Origin: an uncultured Lachnospiraceae bacterium
Lineage (GTDB): Bacteria; Bacillota; Clostridia; Lachnospirales; Lachnospiraceae
DNA: 15,633 nucleotides
NCBI GenBank assembly: GCA_910588825.1
Contig: CAJURF010000084.1
Coordinates: 1-15,633 of the forward strand
Direction: 5' to 3'
Both the position numbers and the translations under genes were made by a program. This document shows positions 1 through 6,517 of the stretch, in pieces. Under the pieces are notes generated by a model. The model was not told the origin of the DNA, searched no databases, and saw nothing but the letters and a program-made list of their open reading frames with translations. Positions within the stretch are counted from its first letter, which is position 1. Every line of letters begins with the position of its first letter.

Positions 1-148
1 AAAAGCCTATGGATTTTAAAATTGTAATACCGATTTTTTTCAAAATGAATACCTCGCAAACTCTAATTTGTCAATGGCTCCATTATACCGCAATAACTTT
101 CCTGATGGAATAGAGTTTACAAAAAATTCATTTAGTTGCAATAAGACG

Positions 149-288
149 TTATTCCTCTGAATCTGCTCTTGTTCTGTCCTTTGTAATAACAAGCTGTCCC
201 TGCGGGCATTTAACGGTAATTTTATCCCCAGCAGAGAGTGCGGCCTGTTCCAGCCAGTTCCCTGTAATATAATCTGCGGCGGAGCAGT
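149..288 (-). pseudogene. SymE-like toxin remnant, frameshifted and fused to transporter debris
   Basis: On the minus strand one frame reads APPQIILQ (about 262-285). A one-base shift then continues as GNWLEQAALSAGD, KITVKCPQGQLVITKD, ending at TAA (149-151). This is the core of SymE-family proteins, toxins of the AbrB-fold type, whose signature is a hydrophobic strand, then G-x-W-L-E-x-A-G-F, then G-D/T, then G-x-L-V-I/L-T. The reading frame is broken at about 259-264. The start is missing because the sequence upstream is the broken MFS transporter, so the product cannot be intact. Downstream, 40-148 holds an open frame tail ending in KLEFARYSF that I do not recognise; it may belong to another decayed gene. 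Family assignment is from motif memory only. Confidence 0.55.
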
Positions 289-745
289 ACGGTCAGACAG
301 AGCACTGCATGTGAAACGCCCAATCAATATGGTGATCCACAGCAGAGAGGTGAGCAGCTGGGCAGAGTCGTCTCCGGCGGCGCCGGAATCAATGTAATAG
401 GTAACAATCCAGCCCATAACGGAGGCTTCCACGCACAGGTAGAAAAACATAATGGCCATGGAGGATAGAAAACGCCGTTCTTTCAGAAAACCAAAGGCAC
501 TTTCCTTTCCCGCAGGTCTGGCGCAGCAACCCTGCCACAAGGCCTGTAATCATATTTCCGATGGAGTGTGCGGATATCAGAAAGCCGCCAACCCGGTAGC
601 CCAGCGAGTACTCCTCTTTCATCATAGGAAGAATAGAGCCAATCAGGATCACAAAGATGCCTTGGATCAGATACATGAAAAATAAATTGCCCACCATGAA
701 ACGTCCGCTGGGGGCGAGACTGTGGAAAAAAGATTGCTTTCGCAT
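289..745 (-). pseudogene. MFS transporter, internally deleted and truncated
   Basis: The gene starts at ATG 745 with an AGGAG ribosome site about 10 bases upstream. The first ~70 residues give the N-terminus of a major facilitator permease: a MRKQSFFHSL start, a hydrophobic helix (FMYLIQGIFVILIGSILP) and a second helix with GNMITGLVAGLL. The frame then fails. A different frame (upstream of about 500) resumes as FLKERRFLSSMAIMFFYL, then EASVMGWIVTYYIDSG, typical of transmembrane helix 7 in sugar/fucose-permease-like MFS proteins, and ends at LIGRFTCSALSDR. Helices 3-6 and everything after the cytoplasmic SDR loop are therefore missing, and at least one frameshift is present. The total is about 150 codons against roughly 390-420 usual for the family. 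It lies 63 bases downstream of the AraC-type remnant, so the two probably formed one operon. Confidence 0.8.
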
Positions 746-808
746 TGTAAGACACTCCTCTCATCTGTTTTTCCACTTCATTATCACATGGAATGGGGTT
801 CCCGTCTT

Positions 809-1204
809 TCATAAAACCGCAGTATTTTTCCAAAATTCTGGGATAATCTTTTCCGTGCATGAGGTTACATAATGTTTATAATTTTTCCGGAATTTTCCGG
901 GAGAAATTCCCACATACTGTCTGAAGCGCTGGTTAAAATGACTTTGGGAATCGTATCCCACCATTTGCGCAATTTTGGTAATGGAATGCTCTGTGGAGAT
1001 CAGCAGGGTCTGCGCCTCGCCGATCTTTCAGCGCAGGACATACTGCATGGGTGTATAGCCCAGCATATCTTTGAATACATGGGAAATATAGGACTCGCTG
1101 AGTCCCAGATCGGCGGCCATAGTTTTTAGGGTGAGAGGCTCTCGTTAATATCGGTCCACATAATCTTTGATCCGGATTCTGTCATAGTAATCCAGCTGGG
1201 GTTC
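809..1204 (-). pseudogene. AraC-family transcriptional regulator, DNA-binding domain remnant
   Basis: Minus-strand translation gives the two helix-turn-helix motifs of an AraC/XylS C-terminal domain: LTLKTMAADLGLSESYISHV and later ITKIAQMVGYDSQSHFNQRF, followed by the conserved G-I-S-P-G-K-F-R stretch. Two in-frame stops interrupt it: TAA at 1145-1147, just before the first motif, and TGA at 1028-1030, where CGA (Arg) could have been. The frame ends with TGA at 809-811. The N-terminal ligand-binding domain is absent. Sequence similarity stops at the edge of the inverted-repeat element at 1205, so the insertion, or a deletion with it, removed the front of the gene. The original protein probably regulated the neighbouring transporter and amidohydrolase. 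Confidence 0.85.
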
Positions 1205-1368
1205 CTAGTACACTGTTTCGTAGATACTCAAACACTAAGCACCCCTATTTCCGCCAGTGCCGCGTTGGCTTCAATCGACGATGCCACCGCATCGCCTCAT
1301 TCAGCCGCCTTGCCCTGACACAAATATCAGACACTTAGTATCCGAGTATCTACGAAACAGTGTACTAG
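1205..1368. mobile_element. MITE-like element with perfect 25-bp terminal inverted repeats
   Basis: Positions 1205-1229 and 1344-1368 are exact reverse complements (outermost bases CTAGTACACTG / CAGTGTACTAG). The 164-bp element has no coding capacity. The terminal TA could be a target duplication, as for IS630/Tc1-mariner type elements, but the longer CTAG end makes the exact boundary ambiguous. The interior (1262-1343) recurs at 12312-12470 with few changes. It separates the amidohydrolase stop from the truncated AraC remnant. Transposase family is not determined. Confidence 0.8.
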
Positions 1369-1397
1369 AGCGTGTTTGAAAAACCATTCCTATGAGA

Positions 1398-2204
1398 TCA
1401 GGCAAGGAGTTCCCGGGCATTTTTCCAGAAAATCTGCTCCCGCTCTTCATCTTCCAGCGGAAGGGTACGAAGCACAGACACTGCTTCTGCCTGGTCTGTC
1501 CATGGGGTATCCGTGCCAAACAGGATTCGGCGGGCACCGTGATTTTTGATCATGCGGCAGAGCTGTTCCCTGTCCATATGGCAGATAGAGTATGCGGTAT
1601 CCAGATAGACATCCTGTCCTACCAGCAGTTCCTCCGATTGATCATAGAACTCGTTGCATCCCATGTGGGCCAGAATAAGTTTCTGCGGCTTCACTTCGTC
1701 CAGCACCCGGCGGACACGCTCAGGTGTGCAGTGCACCTTCTCAGGAGAATAGGGGTCGTACCCGGCGTGAGTGATGGTAAACAGGCCAAGTTCAGAGGCC
1801 TTGTCCAAAATACGCATATAGCGGATATCGTCAAAATATACACCCTGATAATCCGGATGTACTTTAATCCCTTTGAAACCCATTCTCTGAATTAATGTGA
1901 GCTTTTCTTTATAATCAGGCATGTCCGGGTGGATTCCCGCAATGGAAAAAAGACAGGGCCCGTCCGAAGAGAAGTCCCGCTCATTGATGGACTGGGCAAA
2001 ACGGATAATGGAATCAAACTGCTTTACATTGGTGACAGTGGGCAGAATCACGCTGGTGTGGACTCCCGCTCTGGCCATAGACTCCAGCAGGCTGTCAGCA
2101 GTGCCATTGGTGCTGGGGGTGATATGTATTATATCAGCCAGTTTGGGGATTGCCTTTTCTGCTACTTTTTCGGGAAAAATGTGAGTGTGGAAATCAATGA
2201 TCAT
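1398..2204 (-). CDS. Amidohydrolase family 2 (metal-dependent TIM-barrel hydrolase)
   Basis: The 268-residue protein has the hallmarks of the amidohydrolase-2 (PF04909-type) fold: H-x-H at residues 6 and 8 at the start of strand 1, KVHPDYQG (K114, H116), THAGYD (H146), LAHMG (H180), and the late catalytic aspartate in LFGTDTPW (D232). These would form the metal centre used to hydrolyse or decarboxylate small organic substrates; the substrate cannot be read from sequence. It is cytoplasmic, with no signal peptide, and full length for the family. ATG at 2204 is preceded by AAGGAC at a normal distance, with a strong promoter upstream. Downstream on the same strand lie the remnants of an AraC regulator and MFS permease, suggesting an ancestral uptake-and-degradation cluster. 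The stop is only about 30 bases from the inverted-repeat element, and the frame itself is unbroken. Confidence 0.88.
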   Translation of the reverse strand: MIIDFHTHIFPEKVAEKAIPKLADIIHITPSTNGTADSLLESMARAGVHTSVILPTVTNVKQFDSIIRFAQSINERDFSSDGPCLFSIAGIHPDMPDYKEKLTLIQRMGFKGIKVHPDYQGVYFDDIRYMRILDKASELGLFTITHAGYDPYSPEKVHCTPERVRRVLDEVKPQKLILAHMGCNEFYDQSEELLVGQDVYLDTAYSICHMDREQLCRMIKNHGARRILFGTDTPWTDQAEAVSVLRTLPLEDEEREQIFWKNARELLA

Positions 2205-2230
2205 GGTTGTAATTGTCCTTTTTTACATTT

Positions 2231-2259
2231 AGTATACTGGAAGCAGGCGGAAATATCAA
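2231..2259 (-). promoter_or_regulatory. Sigma-A type promoter of the amidohydrolase
   Basis: On the minus strand, TTGATA (2254-2259) and TATACT (2231-2236) are separated by exactly 17 bp, about 27 bp upstream of the amidohydrolase ATG. This is a near-consensus housekeeping promoter. Confidence 0.7.
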
Positions 2260-2412
2260 TAGAGCTGTTGGGCATTTGAAGGAAGTCTTTAAAAGTGGCT
2301 TGTGAATGCTGGTGGAGAAATTGAATGTAACAAATGGATTTAAGTGGAGATGAAGCTGAATGGAGGATTTTAGATAAGATTATTGTGGAGAAAATTACTT
2401 CAAGGACACATG

Positions 2413-2728
2413 TCAGAAAAAACGAATCATCTGCAAGTAGCGTATTCCATCAGAATTAGAGTAACATTCACCAAAGATCTTATAATGGTTTTTATCTATG
2501 TAGAAATTTTTTAAATGCTGGTTATCTTCACAATCTAAGTAAATAATACCGCCGCCAATGCGCCGCTGAATATCTTCCATAATATTATTAGCATATCCAA
2601 ATTAGAGTGTCTCCTTTCAGCATTGTCAGGACAGGAAAAAGCAGAGAGTTTATTTTCCAGATTTTTTCTCCGTCATATTCCATTACATCCAGAATATTCA
2701 TAACCTGTGGATTTAGCATATCGCTCAC
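2413..2728 (-). pseudogene. GNAT-type acetyltransferase, core deleted
   Basis: The GTG start (2726-2728) overlaps the stop of the small gene before it (GTGA overlap) and has AAAAGGAG upstream. The first frame gives LDVMEYDGEKIWKINSLLFP, then runs into a stop. In another frame the C-terminal part reads IGGGIIYLDCEDNQHLKNFY and ends YLQMIRFF at TGA 2413-2415. This N- and C-terminal pairing matches a class of GNAT-fold proteins common in clostridia, about 160-170 residues long. Only about 105 codons remain. The missing centre would carry the acetyl-CoA binding motif (R/Q-x-x-G-x-G/A), so the product is almost certainly inactive. Family identity is from recalled sequence patterns. The alternative is that the two pieces come from different genes. 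Confidence 0.6.
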
Positions 2729-2910
2729 CTGTTTTCACTCCTTTTCGCTAATATTTCCCTTATTTTATCTGGGTCAGACAAAACTGTTTTCTTTGGGGTG
2801 TTTGAAGGGGGCAGCGGATCAGCAATAGAAGCCTCAAGCGCATCCACAAATGCTTCAATTTTTTGGGGATCTGTAATTTTTATATTGGCAAAAATACTCG
2901 AAGTGGCCAT
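2725..2910 (-). CDS. Small antitoxin-like protein, partner of a broken GNAT gene
   Basis: This 61-residue protein begins MATSSIFANIKITDPQKIEA and ends with a charged helix (DPDKIREILAKRSENR). Similar small proteins, with a T-S-x-I-F start, a predicted N-terminal strand-helix, a proline-rich linker and an R/K-rich tail, occur in Lachnospiraceae in front of GNAT-fold proteins, where a type II toxin-antitoxin role is plausible but not established. ATG 2910 follows AAGGCGG. The stop overlaps the GTG of the downstream gene, indicating translational coupling. It is transcribed from a near-consensus promoter overlapped by a perfect palindrome, as expected for an autoregulated operon. The frame is intact even though the partner is decayed. 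No DNA-binding motif is obvious to me, so the repressor role is inference. Confidence 0.65.
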   Translation of the reverse strand: MATSSIFANIKITDPQKIEAFVDALEASIADPLPPSNTPKKTVLSDPDKIREILAKRSENR

Positions 2911-2982
2911 GCTTAATACCGCCTTGTTTTATGAGTGCCCGCATGCGTGCAAAGATTTTTCAGGAGCACGCTTATAATGCGA

Positions 2983-3008
2983 TAATCAATATGCTTTGAT
3001 ATTGATTA
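2983..3008. promoter_or_regulatory. Perfect 26-bp palindrome, likely operator
   Basis: The arms TAATCAATAT (2983-2992) and ATATTGATTA (2999-3008) are exact reverse complements around a 6-base spacer. The right arm overlaps the minus-strand -10 box (3005-3010) by four bases and the left arm covers the expected transcription start. A protein bound here would block transcription of the small gene and its GNAT partner. Confidence 0.65.
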
Positions 3009-3033
3009 TATAGGAAAATGAAAAATAATGCAA
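3005..3033 (-). promoter_or_regulatory. Promoter of the small antitoxin-like/GNAT operon
   Basis: Minus strand: TTGCAT (3028-3033), a 17-bp spacer, and a consensus TATAAT (3005-3010). It is about 95 bp upstream of the ATG at 2910, leaving an ~85-base leader. It is divergent from the promoter of the five-gene operon, with 37 bp between the two -35 boxes. Confidence 0.7.
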
Positions 3034-3070
3034 TACTTTTGTTGCTTTTAGTCATCAGGAAATCAATCCG

Positions 3071-3099
3071 TTGACTATTAAGAAAACTTCCTATATACT
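3071..3099 (+). promoter_or_regulatory. Promoter of the five-gene operon
   Basis: TTGACT (3071-3076), a 17-bp spacer, and TATACT (3094-3099) lie about 50 bp upstream of the first ATG at 3152. No other near-consensus promoter was noticed in the short gaps between the five genes that follow. An open but start-less frame (3029-3145) overlaps this stretch, so the match could be coincidental. Confidence 0.6.
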
Positions 3100-3151
3100 G
3101 GAAATCAAGAAGCGATTAGAGCAGGAGGCACCAGAAAGCAGGTGAAATCAA

Positions 3152-4519
3152 ATGTATCTGCCAAGAGCTATCTACCAGGATTTGATGAAATGGAAAAAGT
3201 CAGACTCTGGAAAAGTCCTGGAAGTAAACGGGGCAAGGCAGTCAGGTAAGACCTATATATTAACAAAATTTGCAAAAGAAAATTATGAGCAGTTTATATA
3301 CATTAATATGGTGCAGTCTTCGGGGCGTCAATTTGAGGAGTGCCTGAACCAGGTTTTCAGCAGGTGGAAACCGGGGGCGAAAAGGGAGGAAAAACCCATA
3401 CATCAGGCGCTGCTGTTATATGAACATACTTTTCAGGACCACAGAGATACGGTGGTGGTTATCGATGAAATCCAGGACTCTCCCCGGGTGTTCTCTATGA
3501 TACGGGAGTTTGCCAGAGAATTTCAGGCACATTTTATTGTGACTGGGAGCTATCTGGGAAAGACTGTGAATAAAGAGTATTTTCTTCCTGCCGGAGATGT
3601 GGATGTGATGATGCTGGATACCATGTCCTATGAAGAATTTCTGGAGGCAGCGGGACAGGCGGGACGGTATAGAGAGGCCAGCCTGTATGGGGGCAGTCCC
3701 CGCAAGGAGTACCAGGAACTGAAAAAGTGGTATGAAATATATTGCCACATTGGCGGATATCCGGCAGTTGTGAAGAAATATCTGGAGACATTTGACCGCA
3801 AAGCATGCCGGGATGAGATTGCCGGCATCGTTCAGATTTTTGTTCAGGAGTCTCAGAGATATTTTGATGACATTTTGGAAGTGAATCTGCTGGAACAGGT
3901 ATTGCCTTCCATTGCTCAGATGATGATCCGTGAAAAGAAGGGATCATGGGATTTGGTCAAGGAACTCTCTGCTGTGATTTTTCACCATGACACCAGCAGG
4001 ATTACGAAAAAAAGTATTAATCAGGCTATTGCGTGGCTTTACCGTTCCAATGTGATTGGGTACTGCGCTCAGGTGAATGAGGGGGATGTTTTGAATATTA
4101 CGCCGAACCGGAGATTTTATTTCAGGGATCTGGGCGTGGCGGGATATTTCCTGGACATTGCAGGGGCTTCACCGGACACTATTGCCGGCATTGTAAATGA
4201 GAATTTTGTGTATACTGTTTTGAGAAAGAAAGTAGAGAATCGTGAGATTGCAGGCACCACCCCATGGTATGCTTTGTATAAAGATGGAGAGATGGATTTC
4301 TTTGTAAACAGCCGGGCAGATTACTGCAATTATGGAATTGAAGTGAAGGCAGGACGGGGGACGGCAAAGACGGCGGACCGAATGCTGAGAGATGAAAAGA
4401 TTCAATATCTGTATCTGCTGAAAGGGGATACCTGCGGCGGGATAGAGGATAAAAAGATTACTGTGCCAGTTTATCTGGCAGGGCGGATTGAGTTTGAGAG
4501 GGGAAGAGAAAATGCATAA
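3152..4519 (+). CDS. DUF4143-type AAA ATPase with C-terminal nuclease-like domain
   Basis: The 455-residue protein has a Walker A motif NGARQSGKT (residues 26-34), Walker B VVVIDEIQD (101-109) and a sensor-like VTGSYLG (130-136), all typical of the ATP-binding AAA_14/DUF4143 family. The middle is a helical/winged-helix region. The C-terminal part (about 350-450) has an E, then MDFFV with D382, then GIEVKAG with E397 and K399, the order seen in PD-(D/E)xK nuclease-fold domains. Members are abundant in gut anaerobes and their cellular role is unclear. Start choice: ATG 3152 with AGGTGA 8 bases upstream. This is the first gene of the operon, and its last codons overlap the next start by 8 nt. 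It is full length and shows no damage. Confidence 0.88.
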   Translation: MYLPRAIYQDLMKWKKSDSGKVLEVNGARQSGKTYILTKFAKENYEQFIYINMVQSSGRQFEECLNQVFSRWKPGAKREEKPIHQALLLYEHTFQDHRDTVVVIDEIQDSPRVFSMIREFAREFQAHFIVTGSYLGKTVNKEYFLPAGDVDVMMLDTMSYEEFLEAAGQAGRYREASLYGGSPRKEYQELKKWYEIYCHIGGYPAVVKKYLETFDRKACRDEIAGIVQIFVQESQRYFDDILEVNLLEQVLPSIAQMMIREKKGSWDLVKELSAVIFHHDTSRITKKSINQAIAWLYRSNVIGYCAQVNEGDVLNITPNRRFYFRDLGVAGYFLDIAGASPDTIAGIVNENFVYTVLRKKVENREIAGTTPWYALYKDGEMDFFVNSRADYCNYGIEVKAGRGTAKTADRMLRDEKIQYLYLLKGDTCGGIEDKKITVPVYLAGRIEFERGRENA

Positions 4520-5153
4520 TAAAGGAAAATTCATCGCTTTTGAGGGAATTGACGGAAGCGGAAAAAGCACGCAGATTCGAATACTGGCGGAGCGGCTGAA
4601 AATACAGGGGGACACTTGTTACACCACCATGGAGCCCACAGATTCCCCCATCGGTTCTCTGATTCATCAGATTATGACCGGCCGCATTAAGACAGATAAC
4701 AAAGTGATTGCAGCCTTGTTTGTGGCGGACAGGCTGGATCATCTGCTGAATGATGTGGATGGAATTGTCAGCAAAGTGAATGAGGGAATCACAGTGCTCA
4801 CAGACCGGTACTATTTTTCCTCCTATGCCTATCAGAGCGTGGACATGCCCATGGACTGGATTATACAGGCCAATGAGCAGAGCAGCCAGATTCTTCGGCC
4901 CTCAGTGAATATTTTCATTGATACAGACCCTGACATTGCAATGGAGAGAATCGCGAGAAATCGGTTTCACCGGGAATTATTTGAGAAAAAGGCCCGTCTG
5001 ATTGAAGTGCGGGAGAAATACCTGGAGGCTTTTGAGAAGCAAAAGGACGTGGAGCGGGTGATGGTCGTGGACGGTAACAGGAGTGAGCGGGAGATTGCGG
5101 AGGATATTTGGGGGAAACTGATGCTCCTTCCGGAAAGCGCGGCATACCAATAA
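4512..5153 (+). CDS. Thymidylate-kinase-like P-loop nucleotide kinase
   Basis: The 213-residue protein has the dTMP kinase layout: P-loop FEGIDGSGKST (10-20), EPTDSPIG (41-48) in place of the more usual TREPGG motif, a D-R-Y catalytic element in LTDRYYFSSYAYQ (96-108), strand FIDTDPDIAMERI (135-147) and an Arg-rich lid R-N-R-F-H-R-E-L-F with E-K-Y-L-E-A-F downstream. The expected reaction is ATP-dependent phosphorylation of dTMP or a related deoxynucleotide. The altered TDSPIG motif leaves substrate preference open. ATG 4512 sits inside the end of the preceding gene (stop 4517-4519), preceded by GAGGGGAAGAG, so translation is coupled. An upstream in-frame TTG at 4488 is less likely. It could be an accessory paralogue of the housekeeping kinase serving the operon, or tmk itself displaced; context favours the first. 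Confidence 0.8.
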   Translation: MHNKGKFIAFEGIDGSGKSTQIRILAERLKIQGDTCYTTMEPTDSPIGSLIHQIMTGRIKTDNKVIAALFVADRLDHLLNDVDGIVSKVNEGITVLTDRYYFSSYAYQSVDMPMDWIIQANEQSSQILRPSVNIFIDTDPDIAMERIARNRFHRELFEKKARLIEVREKYLEAFEKQKDVERVMVVDGNRSEREIAEDIWGKLMLLPESAAYQ

Positions 5154-5167
5154 GCAAGGGGGAACAT

Positions 5168-6505
5168 ATGTTATATCTCAAAGCACAGGAGCTGTCACAA
5201 ATCCAGGATGTATTTAATCCGAATCCACTGCAGGACGAAAAAGCAATCGAGAAGTTTTATCAGGATGCAACTGAGGCACGGACAGGGGATGCGTATTCCG
5301 GTTTTGTTGAAAAAATGGACTTATTATTGCTTGATTCCCACGAGTCGCTTATCCATAAATTATTTATAGGCCATGCTGGAGTTGGAAAGACAACAGAGCT
5401 GTACCGGTTGAAACATGCCGCAGAAGCAAGAGGATTTCTTACATGCTTTGGACGTTGTGATATGGAGCTGGATTCGGGGGATATGGAATATACGGATGTC
5501 CTGTTTTATATATTAGACTTATTGGTCAATCAGGCAAATGACAACAATTTAAAAATCAGCAGCCATATGGTAGAAAAAATAGAACAGTATTGGAATAGCA
5601 ATACAGAATTGATTAAAACAATTTCGACACAGGGGGAAGCCGAAGTATCTATCGGTGCTGAAACAGAATTTGGTATAAAAAAAGTGATTAAATTGCTGGC
5701 AGGCGTAAAAGCCATCCTGAAAAACAGTGCAGAGTCAAAAAAAGAAATAAGAACCCAGATAGAACCACGCAGCAGCGAACTGCTTCATCAGATTAACGGG
5801 GTAATCCAGGACATTAGTAATCAGATGCAGAAAAAAGCATATCCGGAAATCCCTTTGGTTATTTTGGATGGCTTAGATAAAATTCCGCTGGGGCAGGCAA
5901 GGAAAATATTTAAAGAAAACGGTTCTCGATTTCAGGGGCTTCAGATACACTTGTTAGTCACATTCCCAATATCTTTGTCATATACGCCAGAATATGCAGA
6001 TATCCAGGTATGGTTTCCGAATCCAGAAAAACTTCCCATGATAAAAGTCAGAAACTGGCAGCGGGGGATGTATCAAAAGGAATATGAAGAAGGAATGGAC
6101 ACCATAAAGAACATAATCGGAAAACGTGCGGACCTGTCCCTGTTTACAGATGAGGCACTGACGAAATTAATCCATTACACAGGCGGTAACATAAGGGATT
6201 TGTTTCGATGCATCTGTGATGCCGCATTAAGAGCACGGCTTCGGAAATCCAGAGTGCTGGAACTGGAGGACGCAGATCAGGCATTGAATACCCTTGAGTC
6301 AGACATAAACGGTCGTTATAGTGACGAACTGATTGGTAAAATGGAGGAAATCTACAGAGGAAATAAGCATGTTTCTTCATCAGAAGAAATTACAACTTTA
6401 CTGCAGATTGGCGCTGTTTTGGAATATAATGGCACAAGGTGGTGTGATTTGCATCCTTTGGTGGAAAAGTGGCTGATAGAAAACAAAAAAATATCAAAAT
6501 CTTAG
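5168..6505 (+). CDS. STAND/AAA-type NTPase of a putative ATPase-TPR conflict pair
   Basis: The 445-residue protein starts at ATG 5168 (AAGGGGGA 6 bases upstream, 14 nt after the kinase stop). It has a P-loop FIGHAGVGKTTELYRL (66-81) and Walker B PLVILDGLDKIP (229-240). A hydrophobic-edged strand LLVTFPISLSYTPEYADI follows (262-279), then a sensor-2-like GGNIRDLFR (339-347) and a C-terminal winged-helix-like part ending HPLVEKWL. The stretch 158-200 (Ala/Gly/Lys-rich, then IRTQIEPRSSELLHQIN) fits a family of two-component STAND-like ATPases as I remember it, usually next to a TPR protein. No effector domain (nuclease, TIR, protease) is visible. The ~45-residue N-terminal extension and 40-residue Lys-rich insertion have no assignment. 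It is probably a cytoplasmic sensing or signalling switch. The gap to the TPR gene is 12 nt. Confidence 0.75.
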   Translation: MLYLKAQELSQIQDVFNPNPLQDEKAIEKFYQDATEARTGDAYSGFVEKMDLLLLDSHESLIHKLFIGHAGVGKTTELYRLKHAAEARGFLTCFGRCDMELDSGDMEYTDVLFYILDLLVNQANDNNLKISSHMVEKIEQYWNSNTELIKTISTQGEAEVSIGAETEFGIKKVIKLLAGVKAILKNSAESKKEIRTQIEPRSSELLHQINGVIQDISNQMQKKAYPEIPLVILDGLDKIPLGQARKIFKENGSRFQGLQIHLLVTFPISLSYTPEYADIQVWFPNPEKLPMIKVRNWQRGMYQKEYEEGMDTIKNIIGKRADLSLFTDEALTKLIHYTGGNIRDLFRCICDAALRARLRKSRVLELEDADQALNTLESDINGRYSDELIGKMEEIYRGNKHVSSSEEITTLLQIGAVLEYNGTRWCDLHPLVEKWLIENKKISKS

Positions 6506-6517
6506 TGGAGGCTTATT

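Noticed and set aside
1205..1368. Inverted-repeat element as a transcription terminator
   Set aside because: The stem arms are 114 bp apart, the ends lack a U-run, and the interior recurs elsewhere, so a mobile element fits better.
1392..1895. Long plus-strand frame opposite the amidohydrolase
   Set aside because: It is the antisense shadow of a gene with conserved metal ligands, and has no recognisable motif or good ribosome site.
2280..2412. Possible short coding remnant between the amidohydrolase promoter and the GNAT remnant
   Set aside because: Short open stretches exist in two plus-strand frames, but none gives a recognisable motif. I see nothing I can name here.
2607..2828. Plus-strand 73-residue frame
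   Set aside because: It lies antisense to the small gene and GNAT remnant and has no family features.
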